From: Bacteroidota bacterium
GTDB taxonomy: Bacteria > Bacteroidota > Bacteroidia > Flavobacteriales > Weeksellaceae
Length of the DNA stretch: 64,000 nt
Direction: 5' to 3'
Assembly: GCA_023386965.1 (NCBI GenBank)
Contig: JAEWIR010000034.1
Location: 1-64,000, forward strand
Shown in pieces: positions 23,782 through 33,036 of this stretch. Made by a program: the position numbers and the translations under genes. Numbering within the stretch: the first letter of the stretch is position 1; the number at the start of each line of letters is the position of its first letter. Under the pieces are notes generated by a model, which worked only from the letters and a program-made list of their open reading frames with translations, had not been told where the DNA came from and did no database searches.

Positions 23782-26700
23782 GTCTAACAAAAAAAGAATC
23801 TTCGTAGAAAAAAGAGGAATTTTCGATGTTGAAAGTCCTAAAATATACAGCGAACTCAAAAATGTGGTTCCGGCAATCCAGGACGTAAAGGTGTATAACA
23901 TCTACGATATTTTTGGTGTGGATGAAGACGGGTTCAAACTCGTTGTAAACAACACCTTCGTGGATCCTGTGACGGATATTCTGCACGAAAATAATCCGGC
24001 GACCCAGCCTCATTTCGCAACGGAATTCCTTCCGGGACAGTACGATCAGCGTGCCGATTCCGCCCAGCAGTGTATCGCTCTCCTAACCGGTAATGAAACT
24101 TCGACAGTCCGCAGTGGAAAGGTGATCGAACTCTTCGGAATTTCTCAGTCAGATTTGGATAAAGTGAAAGACCATCTGATTAATCGCGTGGAAAGTCAGG
24201 AAAAAGACCTTTCCGTACTCGAGATTCCTACGGAGGAAAAGCCTTCGCCCGTTATTACACATACCGGATTTATAGATTTTACTGAAGAAGAGTTAAAGAC
24301 GTTCTACCAAAACCATGGTTTCGCATTCGGTTTGGATGATCTGCAGTTTATCCAGAATTATTTCCAGTCCGAAAAACGCGATCCTACCGAAACCGAACTG
24401 AAGGTGCTTGATACCTATTGGAGCGACCATTGCCGTCATACTACATTTGAAACTGAACTTACTGATATTCAGTTCACCGGTGACTTTAAATCTACACTTG
24501 AAGCTATTTTCAGCGATTACCTTGAAAAAAGAAAATTCCTGGGCCGCGAGGCAAAACCGATCTCACTTATGGATCTGGCCACGGTGTGTGCCCGTTATTT
24601 TCATAAGACCGGAAAACTGGACAACCTTGTAGTTTCCGACGAAATTAATGCCTGTACCATCGAAATTGAAGCTGAATTTGATGGCAAAAAAGAGCCCTGG
24701 TATTTGCTTTTCAAAAATGAAACACACAATCACCCTACCGAGATTGAACCCTTTGGTGGAGCCTCTACCTGTTTGGGCGGGGCCATCAGAGATCCTTTGT
24801 CCGGCCGGGCCTTCGTATATCAGGCCATGAGGTTATCCGGAGCTGCCAATGTGCTGGAACCTATTTCTGAAACTTTACCGGGAAAACTGCCGCAAAGGAC
24901 AATTACCAAGCAGGCAGCCAACGGATATTCGTCATACGGTAACCAGATTGGTCTGGCTACTACACTTGTTAATGAAGTGTATCATGACGGTTATAAAGCC
25001 AAAAGGATGGAAGTCGGATTCGTGGTGGGTGCCGTTAAAAAAGATGCCGTGAAGCGTGAGCAGCCGCAGGTGGGCGACCTTGTAATCCTTCTGGGAGGTG
25101 CTACCGGCCGTGACGGTGTTGGAGGAGCCACAGGAAGTTCCAAAGAACAGGACGAAACCTCAATCCATACGCTTTCTACCGAAGTTCAGAAGGGTAACCC
25201 TGTAGAGGAGCGCAAGATACAGCGCCTTTTCAGAAATCCTGAAGTGACCACGCTCATCAAGAAGTCAAATGATTTCGGTGCGGGTGGGGTATCAGTGGCA
25301 ATTGGCGAAATTGCCGAGTCGCTTGAAATCAATCTGGACATTCTTCCGCTGAAATATGGAGGTTTGAACGGTACCGAACTGGCGATTTCCGAATCCCAGG
25401 AACGTATGGCAGTCGTGATTGATGCTAAAGATAAGGATGCCTTTATAGGTTTTTGCGAGAAAGAAAATATAAAAGCCGTTGAAGTAGCCAAAGTAACGGA
25501 TTCCGGCCGTATGAAGATGTTCTGGCAAGGCAGGCAGATTGTAGATCTGAGCCGTGACTTTCTGGATACCAACGGTTGTGCGAAGCGTCAGGATGCAAGG
25601 ATCTCCCACCTTCAGGAGGTGATAAACGATACTCCGGAATTTTCTGAGGAAAATCTGCTGACTGCCTTAGCAAGTAAGAATACGGCCTCACAGAAAGGAC
25701 TTACGGAGATGTTTGATGCTTCCGTGGGCGGAACTACCGTGGCCATGCCTTATGGTGGAAGGTATCAGCTCACCGAGATGGAAGGAAGTGTACAGACACT
25801 GCCTGTATTGGGTGCCTCCGATGTAGAAACCGTGTCGTTGGCCAGCTGGGGATTTGATGCTGATATTTCCTCGCAAAACTCAATGGTCGGCGCAGCTGAT
25901 GCCGTAGTGGAAAGCGTGGCTAAAATCGTAGCTATGGGCGGCAATTATAAAAATATACGACTTAGCTTCCAGGAATATTTTGAGAAGTTGGGTTCTGTGC
26001 CTGAGAATTGGGGCAAACCACTTGCCTCGCTATTGGGAGCCTATGATGCTCAGATGAATTTCGGCCTGGCCGCGATTGGTGGTAAAGACTCCATGAGTGG
26101 CAGTTTCCAGGACATTAATGTTCCGCCAACACTGATCTCATTTGCGTGCGCGAACGGTCATAAGAGGAACATCATCTCTCCTGAATTCAAAAAGGCCGGA
26201 AACAGCCTTTATTACTTCAGGCATACGCCACAGGAAAACGGATTACCGGATTACGGTGCATTGAAAGAGGTCTTCGAATTTATCCACGACCATATTAAAA
26301 ACGGCGACATCGTTTCGGTCAAAACGGTTAAAGATGGTGGAGTAGCGGCGGCCCTTGCAAAGATGAGTTTCGGTAACATGCTTGGTGCGGAAGTCAACCT
26401 TGAAGAGCGAGACCTGCTCAGCAAAAATATAGGCAGCCTGATTATTGAAACAGCTTCAGAAATCAGCCATGCCCAGATTCAAAAAGTAGGTGAAGTAAAT
26501 GACTCTAATAGCTTATCAATTAATGGATTAAAAATTTCTATCTCAAAATTAGTTGAAGCGTGGAGCGGTACTTTTGAGGAGCTTTTTCCAACCGCTGAAA
26601 AGGAAAAGATCGTAGTGGAAATTGATTCAGATCTGAATGCCGGCGAGGCTAAATCTTTCAATATCGGAAAGCAAAACCTGGCAAGTCCGAAAGTATTCCT

Positions 26701-27475
26701 TCCTGTTTTTCCGGGTACCAACTGTGAGTACGAAACGCAGAATGCTTTCCGCAAAGAGGGAGCTGTGGTTTCCAGTTTACCGCTGGTCAATCTGAACCAT
26801 GACCTGTTAAATGAAAGTCTTGACGCCTGGATTGAGGAAATTGAGCAGTCTCAGATTCTGGCTTTCTCAGGTGGTTTTTCTGCCGGTGACGAACCGGACG
26901 GTTCGGCCAAGTTCATTGTGAATGTGCTGAAGAATGAAAAGATGAGAAATGCAGTTCACAGGTTACTGGAACGCGACGGTCTGATCGTGGGAATCTGCAA
27001 CGGCTTCCAGGCTTTGGTAAAATCCGGACTGCTTCCTTATGGCGAGATTCGCGACCTTGATGAAAATTCACCGACACTGGCACATAATGCGATTGGACGG
27101 CATATTTCCCAGATGGTGGATGTTAAAGTGGTAAATGACAATTCTCCGTGGTTGCGTGGTATGAAGGATGAAGTGTATACGATCCCGATTTCACATGGAG
27201 AGGGACGCTTCATGGCTTCGGAGGAAGTTTTGAAAAAACTGTATCAGAACGGTCAGGTAGCAACGCAATATATCGACCTGGACGGAAATGTCGCACATGG
27301 TATGCCTCACAACCCAAACAATTCACTTTTTGGTATTGAGGGGCTCATGAGTAAATCGGGTAAAATATTTGGCCGGATGGGTCACCCGGAACGCTTTGCT
27401 GAGGGACTTTTCAGAAATATTCCGACAGCCAGTTACCACAACATCTTTAAGAATGGTGTAGAGTACTTCAAATAG
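23780..27475 (+). CDS. purL: phosphoribosylformylglycinamidine synthase, single-chain form
   Basis: A 1231-residue ATP-dependent amidotransferase converting FGAR and glutamine to FGAM in purine synthesis. In order: N-terminal PurS-like region (1 to about 150), a linker with LDTYWSDHCRHTTF, two AIRS-type synthetase repeats (NETHNHPTEIEPFGGAST in the first, GGKDSMSG in the second) and a C-terminal class I glutaminase domain from about residue 970 (PGTNCEYE, then nucleophile Cys in GICNGFQAL and the His/Glu pair near MGHPERFAE). This is the large form of Proteobacteria and Bacteroidota rather than split PurSQL. Confidence 0.95.
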   Translation: MSNKKRIFVEKRGIFDVESPKIYSELKNVVPAIQDVKVYNIYDIFGVDEDGFKLVVNNTFVDPVTDILHENNPATQPHFATEFLPGQYDQRADSAQQCIALLTGNETSTVRSGKVIELFGISQSDLDKVKDHLINRVESQEKDLSVLEIPTEEKPSPVITHTGFIDFTEEELKTFYQNHGFAFGLDDLQFIQNYFQSEKRDPTETELKVLDTYWSDHCRHTTFETELTDIQFTGDFKSTLEAIFSDYLEKRKFLGREAKPISLMDLATVCARYFHKTGKLDNLVVSDEINACTIEIEAEFDGKKEPWYLLFKNETHNHPTEIEPFGGASTCLGGAIRDPLSGRAFVYQAMRLSGAANVLEPISETLPGKLPQRTITKQAANGYSSYGNQIGLATTLVNEVYHDGYKAKRMEVGFVVGAVKKDAVKREQPQVGDLVILLGGATGRDGVGGATGSSKEQDETSIHTLSTEVQKGNPVEERKIQRLFRNPEVTTLIKKSNDFGAGGVSVAIGEIAESLEINLDILPLKYGGLNGTELAISESQERMAVVIDAKDKDAFIGFCEKENIKAVEVAKVTDSGRMKMFWQGRQIVDLSRDFLDTNGCAKRQDARISHLQEVINDTPEFSEENLLTALASKNTASQKGLTEMFDASVGGTTVAMPYGGRYQLTEMEGSVQTLPVLGASDVETVSLASWGFDADISSQNSMVGAADAVVESVAKIVAMGGNYKNIRLSFQEYFEKLGSVPENWGKPLASLLGAYDAQMNFGLAAIGGKDSMSGSFQDINVPPTLISFACANGHKRNIISPEFKKAGNSLYYFRHTPQENGLPDYGALKEVFEFIHDHIKNGDIVSVKTVKDGGVAAALAKMSFGNMLGAEVNLEERDLLSKNIGSLIIETASEISHAQIQKVGEVNDSNSLSINGLKISISKLVEAWSGTFEELFPTAEKEKIVVEIDSDLNAGEAKSFNIGKQNLASPKVFLPVFPGTNCEYETQNAFRKEGAVVSSLPLVNLNHDLLNESLDAWIEEIEQSQILAFSGGFSAGDEPDGSAKFIVNVLKNEKMRNAVHRLLERDGLIVGICNGFQALVKSGLLPYGEIRDLDENSPTLAHNAIGRHISQMVDVKVVNDNSPWLRGMKDEVYTIPISHGEGRFMASEEVLKKLYQNGQVATQYIDLDGNVAHGMPHNPNNSLFGIEGLMSKSGKIFGRMGHPERFAEGLFRNIPTASYHNIFKNGVEYFK

Positions 27476-27484
27476 AAAATTCCG

Positions 27485-27835
27485 CTAATAGTATTTTGGA
27501 TAAATAATAAGTCCGGTAATTACAGCAGTCACAGCCAGGAGCAGCACTGCGCCGGCTGCGATATCCTTAATGAGGCCAATCTTAACATGAAATTCGGGGT
27601 GGACGAAGTCACAAAGCTTCTCCACTGCCGTATTCATAAGCTCTGCCGCTAAAACTGCTCCGCAGGTCAGCAATAAAACAGCTGCATCGGCAGGACGGAC
27701 CTTCAGGAAAAGAATCAGAAAAATATTTACAGCCAAAGCCATCATCTCGATGCGGAAATTTCTTTCGTGTACGACCATGTGACCTATGCCGCGCAGGGCA
27801 TTTAAAAAGCTTTTGAAAAGTGGCGGTTTTCGCAT
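27485..27835 (-). CDS. dgkA: diacylglycerol kinase family protein (DgkA/undecaprenol-kinase type)
   Basis: A 116-residue, three-helix integral membrane kinase. The family signature is ELMNTAVEKLCDFVHPEFH followed by KIGLIKDIAAGAVLLL, which holds the catalytic Glu and Asn/Asp residues. Members phosphorylate diacylglycerol or, as in Gram-positive relatives, undecaprenol; which applies here cannot be told. Convergent with purL, 9 bases apart. A minus-strand TATCTTTG box lies 16 bases before the ATG. Confidence 0.9.
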   Translation of the reverse strand: MRKPPLFKSFLNALRGIGHMVVHERNFRIEMMALAVNIFLILFLKVRPADAAVLLLTCGAVLAAELMNTAVEKLCDFVHPEFHVKIGLIKDIAAGAVLLLAVTAVITGLIIYPKYY

Positions 27836-27851
27836 AGATAAGGTTGGATTT

Positions 27852-27859
27852 CAAAGATA
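27852..27859 (-). promoter_or_regulatory. -7 promoter box for the dgkA-type gene
   Basis: TATCTTTG on the minus strand, ending 16 bases before the ATG at 27835. Confidence 0.55.
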
Positions 27860-27921
27860 GAGATTTATCAAAATTGTTGATAAGTAATCCGGTATAGTTT
27901 TTTAATTTTAAGCCAAATCAT

Positions 27922-27929
27922 TATATTTG
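27922..27929 (+). promoter_or_regulatory. -7 promoter box for dnaN
   Basis: TATATTTG, 18 bases before the ATG at 27948. Confidence 0.6.
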
Positions 27930-27947
27930 TCCAAATAATTTGTACAG

Positions 27948-29075
27948 ATGAAGTTTATTGTGTCAAGTGGAGAGTTGCAGAAAGCACTGCAAACCGTTAG
28001 TGGAGTAATTTCAACCTCCCAGTCAAGACCCATCTTAGAAAACTATCTTTTTGAATTAGAAAACAACAGTCTGAGGATAACCGCTTCCGACGGCGAAACT
28101 ACCCTTATTACTTCCCTGGAAGTGAAATCTGAGGACAGCGGCAAATTTGCGGTTCCTGCCAAGATCTTTCAGGACTTTGTAAAGACCTACGGCGAGCAGC
28201 CGCTTACCCTTTCTGTAAAGGAATCTGCTGATGCTGCCGGTAACGTTTTGGAAATTCTGGATGAAAAGGATAACTTCTCTGTGGCATTGGATAATGCGGA
28301 AGACTATCCCGAGATTCCTGAATTCGAAAGCGCCCAGAGTGTGTCTCTGCCTTCAGGTGTCCTTTCCGAAGCGCTTAGCAATACGCTTTTTGCAACCAGC
28401 AACGATTCCCTGCGTCCGGTGATGACGGGTGTGCTTTTTCAGTTTGGTGAAAATGAAACCAATTTCGTCTCTACTGATTCTCACCGTCTCGTTGTTTACA
28501 AAAGAAAGGACCTCGTATCCGAGCCGATGGAATTCATTATGCCTAAGAAACCTCTGAGCATTTTCAAGAATATCCTGGCGAGCACAAATGATGATGTACT
28601 TATTGAGTTTAACGAGAATATGGCCAAATTCACCTTTGGCAACAATATCTGGATCTGCCGTCTGATTGATGGTAAATATCCCAACTATTCTGCAGTGATT
28701 CCAAAGGAAAACCCGAATGTACTTACGATCAACCGCAACCTGTTGCTGAGTGCGATCCGCCGGGCATCCATTATGTCCAATAAATCTACAAATCAGGTTC
28801 GCTTTAAGCTTTCCGGAAATGTACTTCACCTGCATGCCGAAGATACTGAATATGCAAACAAAGCCGATATGCAGATTCCCTGCGATTACAACGGCGAGGA
28901 CATCAATATTGGTTTCAGTTCCAAATTCCTGACAGAAATGCTGTCTGTTCTTCGTGCTGATGACATCACCATGAAAATGTCGCAACCCAACAGACCGGGT
29001 ATCGTAGAACCTGTGGATGGCCTTGAAGACAGCGAAAACCTTCTTATGCTTTCCATGCCGGTTATCGGGATGTAA
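27948..29075 (+). CDS. dnaN: DNA polymerase III beta sliding clamp
   Basis: A 375-residue ring-forming processivity clamp. Three clamp domains of about 120 residues each are visible: residues 1-122 (MKFIVSSGELQKALQTVSG), 123-245 (LRPVMTGVLFQFGENETNFVSTDSHRL) and 246-375, closing with LLMLSMPVIGM (the bacterial consensus is YVVMPMR-like). It is not beside dnaA, gyrB or recF, consistent with Bacteroidota, so it does not mark the origin. It partners with the clamp-loader delta subunit holA located 9 kb on. It has its own promoter and terminator. Confidence 0.95.
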   Translation: MKFIVSSGELQKALQTVSGVISTSQSRPILENYLFELENNSLRITASDGETTLITSLEVKSEDSGKFAVPAKIFQDFVKTYGEQPLTLSVKESADAAGNVLEILDEKDNFSVALDNAEDYPEIPEFESAQSVSLPSGVLSEALSNTLFATSNDSLRPVMTGVLFQFGENETNFVSTDSHRLVVYKRKDLVSEPMEFIMPKKPLSIFKNILASTNDDVLIEFNENMAKFTFGNNIWICRLIDGKYPNYSAVIPKENPNVLTINRNLLLSAIRRASIMSNKSTNQVRFKLSGNVLHLHAEDTEYANKADMQIPCDYNGEDINIGFSSKFLTEMLSVLRADDITMKMSQPNRPGIVEPVDGLEDSENLLMLSMPVIGM

Positions 29076-29095
29076 TTGGATAAAAATCAAAATAT

Positions 29096-29118
29096 AACCC
29101 GGGCGACCGGGTTTTTTC
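29096..29118 (+). terminator. terminator after dnaN
   Basis: AACCCGG and CCGGGTT pair around GCGA, followed by TTTTCTTTTT. Confidence 0.75.
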
Positions 29119-29148
29119 TTTTTGGACGGGTCCCTCAGTTTTAATTTT

Positions 29149-29156
29149 TATTTTTG
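29149..29156 (+). promoter_or_regulatory. -7 promoter box for the J-domain gene
   Basis: TATTTTTG, 19 bases before the TTG at 29176. It excludes the longer frame from 29122 and supports TTG as start. Confidence 0.6.
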
Positions 29157-29175
29157 TCGAAACCATATTCAGCTT

Positions 29176-29820
29176 TTGAAGGACTATTACTATTTTTTGG
29201 GAATTAAGGACGATGCTTCGGAGGAGGACATCAAGACCGCCTACCGGAAACTGTCGATGAAATATCATCCCGATAAGAATGACAATGATGCCTTCTTTGC
29301 CCAACGTTTCATGGAGATCCAGGAAGCTTACGAAACGCTGAGTGATCCACAAACGCGCCGCAATTATGACCATAACATCGTTTCCGGCAGAGGCAGCAGC
29401 CGCAGTTCTTTGCCCTCCTCAATAAAAAGCTTCACCAGCAATAAAGTTCATGCGGTGAAGGGGGAAGAAGTGATTATTAAATGGAATACGCTGAATGCCG
29501 ACGTGGTGAAGATCGTTCCCTTCGGTCTGGAGAAAGCCTACGGCGAGCGTACTTTCAGGATTACCGAATTTAAAAACGGGAAATTTGTCATTATCCTTCA
29601 TGCCGCCAATTCATTGACTCGCCAAACGGCTGTGAAGGGAATTACAATAACTGAAGTCTTTGAGAATGACCGTGAACGGTTCCGCGAAAATGTTGAGAAA
29701 GTCTTTCAACAGGAAAATAAGGCTGAGACGCTGCGAAGTAACACTTCAGCGTGGATGAAGATACTGCTTGCCATCCTGCTTCTGGCTGCAGCACTCTATT
29801 TTATTATGCAGGAATTCTAG
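29176..29820 (+). CDS. membrane-anchored J-domain (DnaJ-like) protein
   Basis: A 214-residue protein with three parts. Residues 1-66 are a J domain with HPD at 31-33, which stimulates Hsp70 ATPase. Residues about 88-165 resemble an Ig-like fold with VIIKWNTLNADVVKI, a pattern seen in Bacteroidota J proteins. Residues about 195-211 are a C-terminal membrane segment (ILLAILLLAAALYFIM). The G/F and zinc-finger regions of DnaJ are missing. I take the TTG at 29176 as start because a promoter box lies just upstream and the J domain begins immediately. It likely recruits DnaK to the inner membrane; this is inferred. Confidence 0.82.
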   Translation: MKDYYYFLGIKDDASEEDIKTAYRKLSMKYHPDKNDNDAFFAQRFMEIQEAYETLSDPQTRRNYDHNIVSGRGSSRSSLPSSIKSFTSNKVHAVKGEEVIIKWNTLNADVVKIVPFGLEKAYGERTFRITEFKNGKFVIILHAANSLTRQTAVKGITITEVFENDRERFRENVEKVFQQENKAETLRSNTSAWMKILLAILLLAAALYFIMQEF

Positions 29821-29969
29821 GCCAGTTTCAGCCTTCCGGGACACTTTTTGCAGCGCTTACCGGTTTTGAATTTCTTACAGCATTTCTTTTTTCCACAGTA
29901 CATTTCATCTGAAAAAGAACCTGCAGGAAGTAGCGGGGCTATCTTGAAAGGAACAATACCTGTTTTCAT
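29817..29969 (-). CDS. 50-residue Cys/Lys-rich protein
   Basis: A small frame read directly from the minus strand: ATG at 29969, TAG at 29819-29817, 50 codons. The peptide is basic, with five cysteines spaced C25-x4-C30-C31-x8-C40-x2-C43 inside a Lys-rich segment (YCGKKKCCKKFKTGKRC). It looks like a tiny zinc- or metal-binding module. Its end overlaps the J-domain gene's stop codon on the other strand by four bases. A TATATTTG box ends four bases before its ATG. No family can be named; the regular cysteine pattern and the promoter argue that it is real. Confidence 0.6.
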   Translation of the reverse strand: MKTGIVPFKIAPLLPAGSFSDEMYCGKKKCCKKFKTGKRCKKCPGRLKLA

Positions 29970-29973
29970 GGCG

Positions 29974-29981
29974 CAAATATA
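29974..29981 (-). promoter_or_regulatory. -7 promoter box 4 bases before the Cys/Lys-rich gene
   Basis: TATATTTG on the minus strand, separated from the ATG by GCC and one more base. Use of this box implies a leaderless transcript. Confidence 0.45.
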
Positions 29982-30041
29982 ATTAATTTAGACTAATTAT
30001 AAATAAGCTTTGTGCTATTGATTAACTGATTAAATACAGGG

Positions 30042-30072
30042 TTGCCCAAAATGCATAAAATCCGTAATTTTA
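30042..30072 (+). promoter_or_regulatory. promoter for gcvP
   Basis: A TTG at 30042-30044, 20 bases, then TAATTTTA (30065-30072), close to the TTG-N19-TAnnTTTG layout. The stretch CATAAAATCCGTA is shared with the dgt promoter. The predicted leader of about 30 bases is too short for a glycine riboswitch. Confidence 0.55.
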
Positions 30073-30109
30073 CAATCCTATACTCCCATTAAATAAATCT
30101 TAAATAAAA

Positions 30110-32965
30110 ATGAATACACAGCAGTTTGTTAGCCGTCACATTTCTATGAATGAGGACGACAAAAAAGCGATGTTGGACAGAATCGGTGTGTCCGGTATCG
30201 ATGAACTCATCTCACAAACCATCCCAGCTTCCATTAGAGCGGAAAAGGAGCTCAACATCTCCGAGCCCCTCTCTGAATATGAACTGATCCGTCAGTCCAC
30301 GGCTTTAGCTGCTAAAAATGCCGACTATACCAATTACATCGGTTTCGGATACCACAATACCCTGTTGCCGGCGGCTATCAAAAGGAATATTCTTGAAAAT
30401 CCTTCCTGGTACACGGCTTATACGCCTTATCAGGCTGAAATAGCGCAGGGAAGACTTGAGGCACTGCTTAACTACCAAACGGTAATTTCCAACCTGACAG
30501 GTTTCCCGCTTTCCAATGCTTCTTTGCTTGACGAAAGTACTGCAGCTGCAGAAGCGATGAGTATGTTCTTCTCCAACAGAACCAAAGAGCAGAAGAAAAC
30601 AGCTACGAAATTCTTTGTTTCGGATCTTGTTCTGCCTCAAACGGTGGCAGTTCTGCGTACGAAAGCCGAAGGTCTCGGAATTGAGATTGTAGAGGGTAAC
30701 CATAAAAACCACCAGTTCAGTAATCAGTATTTTGGTGTGTTGCTGCAGTATCCGGGTAAAAATGGGATTGTTCTGGATTATTCCGATGATATTACTGCAT
30801 ATAAAGAACTCGACCTTCAAGTGGTAGTGGCCTGCGACCCAATGGCATTGGTGAAACTTAAATCACCTGCTGATATGGGTGCCGACTGTGCCGTGGGAAC
30901 TTCGCAGAGGTTCGGGATCCCAATGGGATACGGTGGTCCCCACGCCGCATTTTTTGCTTGTAAGGAAGAATATAAGCGTGATATCCCCGGAAGAATAATC
31001 GGTGTATCCGTAGATGCTTATGGAAAGAGAGCCCTTAGGATGGCACTTCAGACCCGCGAGCAACATATTAAGCGCGAAAGGGCGACTTCAAATATCTGTA
31101 CTGCGCAGGTTCTGCTTGCCGTGATGGCCGGTATGTACTGTGTATACCACGGTCCGAAAGGCCTGAACTATATCGCAGACCAGATCCATTTCAAAGCCAA
31201 TGCACTCTCTGATGCACTTTCTGTATTGGGTTACGATGTCGTAGAGGAACCTCACTTCGATACTGTGAAGATGAGAATCCATGAAGACGAAAAAGGTAAC
31301 CTGATGCGTTTGATGCGTGACCGTAAGATCAACCTTAATTATTTTTCTGAAGGTATAGTGAGTATTTCAGTTAATGAAAGTACTACGATTGAAAAACTAA
31401 ACTGTCTGGTAGAAGCGTTTGCAAATTTCAAGCAAAAACAGGCGTTTAAACTGGAGATCAAGGAAAATCACAGCATCCCGCCAGAATTGCTGAGACAGGA
31501 CCCAATCCTTACGGAAGAGGTTTTCAACAGTTACCATACGGAAACAGAACTGATGCGCTATATCAAACGTTTGGAGAGAAAAGATCTTTCTCTTACACAT
31601 TCCATGATCGCTTTGGGTTCATGTACAATGAAACTTAACGCGGCAGCACAGATGCTTCCGATCTCGTGGAGCGGCTGGGGAAGTGTTCACCCGTTTGTTC
31701 CAACCGAGCAGGCTGGCGGTTACCAGGAAATAATTAAGGAACTGGAGCAGGACCTGGCTGAAATTACAGGTTTTGCGGGAACTTCCCTGCAACCTAATTC
31801 CGGTGCACAGGGTGAATATGCTGGACTGATGGTGATACGCGAATATCATAAAGCCAATGGTGAAGAGCACCGTAATATCGTACTTATTCCACAGTCGGCA
31901 CACGGAACCAATCCGGCATCTGCAGTGCTGGCCGGTATGAAAGTAGTGGTTTGTAAAAACCTGGAAAACGGTGAAATTGATCCTGAAGACTGGAAAGCCA
32001 AAGCAGAGCAGCATAAGGAGAACCTTTCTGCGGCCATGATTACCTATCCGTCTACTTACGGCTTCTTCGATGCCAACATCAAGGAAATCATTAAAATTGT
32101 TCACGATAACGGCGGACAGGTGTATATGGACGGTGCCAACATGAATGCACAGGTTGGATTTACAAGCCCCGGACTGATTGGTGCTGATGTTTGCCACCTG
32201 AACCTCCACAAGACTTTCGCTATTCCTCACGGTGGCGGTGGTCCGGGTGTAGGCCCTATCTGTGTTGCTTCACACCTGGTGAAGTTTCTGCCAAGCAATC
32301 CTAATATCAAGATCGGTACTCCGGAATCTATTGACGCCATTTCTGCTGCACCTTACGGTTCCGCACTGGTATTGAATATTTCTTATGCGTACATCAAGAT
32401 GTTAGGCGCCTCCGGACTGAAAAAATCTACTGAACATGCGATCCTGAACGCCAACTATCTGAAAGAAGTTCTGGCCGAGCATTTCCCGATTCTTTACAGC
32501 AACGAAAACGGACGGGTAGCCCACGAGTGTATCGTTGATTTCCGTCAGTTCAAATCCTTAGGCATTGAGGTAGCTGATGTGGCCAAGCGTTTAATGGATT
32601 ATGGTTTCCACGCACCTACAGTTTCCTTCCCTGTAGCCGGAACCTTGATGATTGAACCTACAGAATCTGAAAGTAAGGCTGAAATTGACCGTTTTGCGGA
32701 AGCGTTGATCAGCATCAAAAAGGAAATTGACGAAGTTGCCAAGGGCGAAGCAGATCCTGCAAATAACGTTTTGAAAAATGCACCTCACACGGAGCAGGTG
32801 GTGATTTCAGACAGCTGGGACAAACCGTACAGCCGCGAGAAAGCCGCTTATCCGCTGGAGTGGGTACGCGACCACAAGTTCTTCGCCTCAGTATCCAGAG
32901 TGGATGAAGCTTATGGAGACAGAAACCTGGTTTGCACCTGCGAACCGATTGAAGTTTATATGTAA
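30110..32965 (+). CDS. gcvP: glycine dehydrogenase (decarboxylating), P protein
   Basis: A 951-residue PLP enzyme of the glycine cleavage system: it decarboxylates glycine and passes the methylamine to the lipoyl group of GcvH. This is the single-chain form with both halves fused. The PLP lysine is Lys701 in HLNLHKTFAIPHGGGGPG; the glycine-rich GGGGPGVGPI follows. The first half contains SNASLLDESTAAAEAM. Its lipoyl partner needs LipA, encoded at 12853. gcvT and gcvH are not adjacent. A strong hairpin follows. Confidence 0.96.
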   Translation: MNTQQFVSRHISMNEDDKKAMLDRIGVSGIDELISQTIPASIRAEKELNISEPLSEYELIRQSTALAAKNADYTNYIGFGYHNTLLPAAIKRNILENPSWYTAYTPYQAEIAQGRLEALLNYQTVISNLTGFPLSNASLLDESTAAAEAMSMFFSNRTKEQKKTATKFFVSDLVLPQTVAVLRTKAEGLGIEIVEGNHKNHQFSNQYFGVLLQYPGKNGIVLDYSDDITAYKELDLQVVVACDPMALVKLKSPADMGADCAVGTSQRFGIPMGYGGPHAAFFACKEEYKRDIPGRIIGVSVDAYGKRALRMALQTREQHIKRERATSNICTAQVLLAVMAGMYCVYHGPKGLNYIADQIHFKANALSDALSVLGYDVVEEPHFDTVKMRIHEDEKGNLMRLMRDRKINLNYFSEGIVSISVNESTTIEKLNCLVEAFANFKQKQAFKLEIKENHSIPPELLRQDPILTEEVFNSYHTETELMRYIKRLERKDLSLTHSMIALGSCTMKLNAAAQMLPISWSGWGSVHPFVPTEQAGGYQEIIKELEQDLAEITGFAGTSLQPNSGAQGEYAGLMVIREYHKANGEEHRNIVLIPQSAHGTNPASAVLAGMKVVVCKNLENGEIDPEDWKAKAEQHKENLSAAMITYPSTYGFFDANIKEIIKIVHDNGGQVYMDGANMNAQVGFTSPGLIGADVCHLNLHKTFAIPHGGGGPGVGPICVASHLVKFLPSNPNIKIGTPESIDAISAAPYGSALVLNISYAYIKMLGASGLKKSTEHAILNANYLKEVLAEHFPILYSNENGRVAHECIVDFRQFKSLGIEVADVAKRLMDYGFHAPTVSFPVAGTLMIEPTESESKAEIDRFAEALISIKKEIDEVAKGEADPANNVLKNAPHTEQVVISDSWDKPYSREKAAYPLEWVRDHKFFASVSRVDEAYGDRNLVCTCEPIEVYM

Positions 32966-32992
32966 TTAAAGGATTTAACTAAATTTATTTTG

Positions 32993-33023
32993 AAGTTCCC
33001 GGCCGAAGGCCGGGAACTTTCTT
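32993..33023 (+). terminator. strong terminator after gcvP
   Basis: Perfect 12-base arms (AAGTTCCCGGCC and complement) around GAA, then TCTTATTT; it also lies downstream of the convergent glycosylase gene. Confidence 0.8.
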
Positions 33024-33036
33024 ATTTACCGTCCTA

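Noticed and set aside
27948..29075. Replication origin beside dnaN
   Set aside because: No dnaA, no DnaA-box cluster and no AT-rich 13-mers noticed; in Bacteroidota dnaN is usually away from oriC.
30073..30109. Glycine riboswitch upstream of gcvP
   Set aside because: The predicted leader is under 40 bases, far shorter than the roughly 100 bases of a glycine aptamer, and no characteristic stem is seen.
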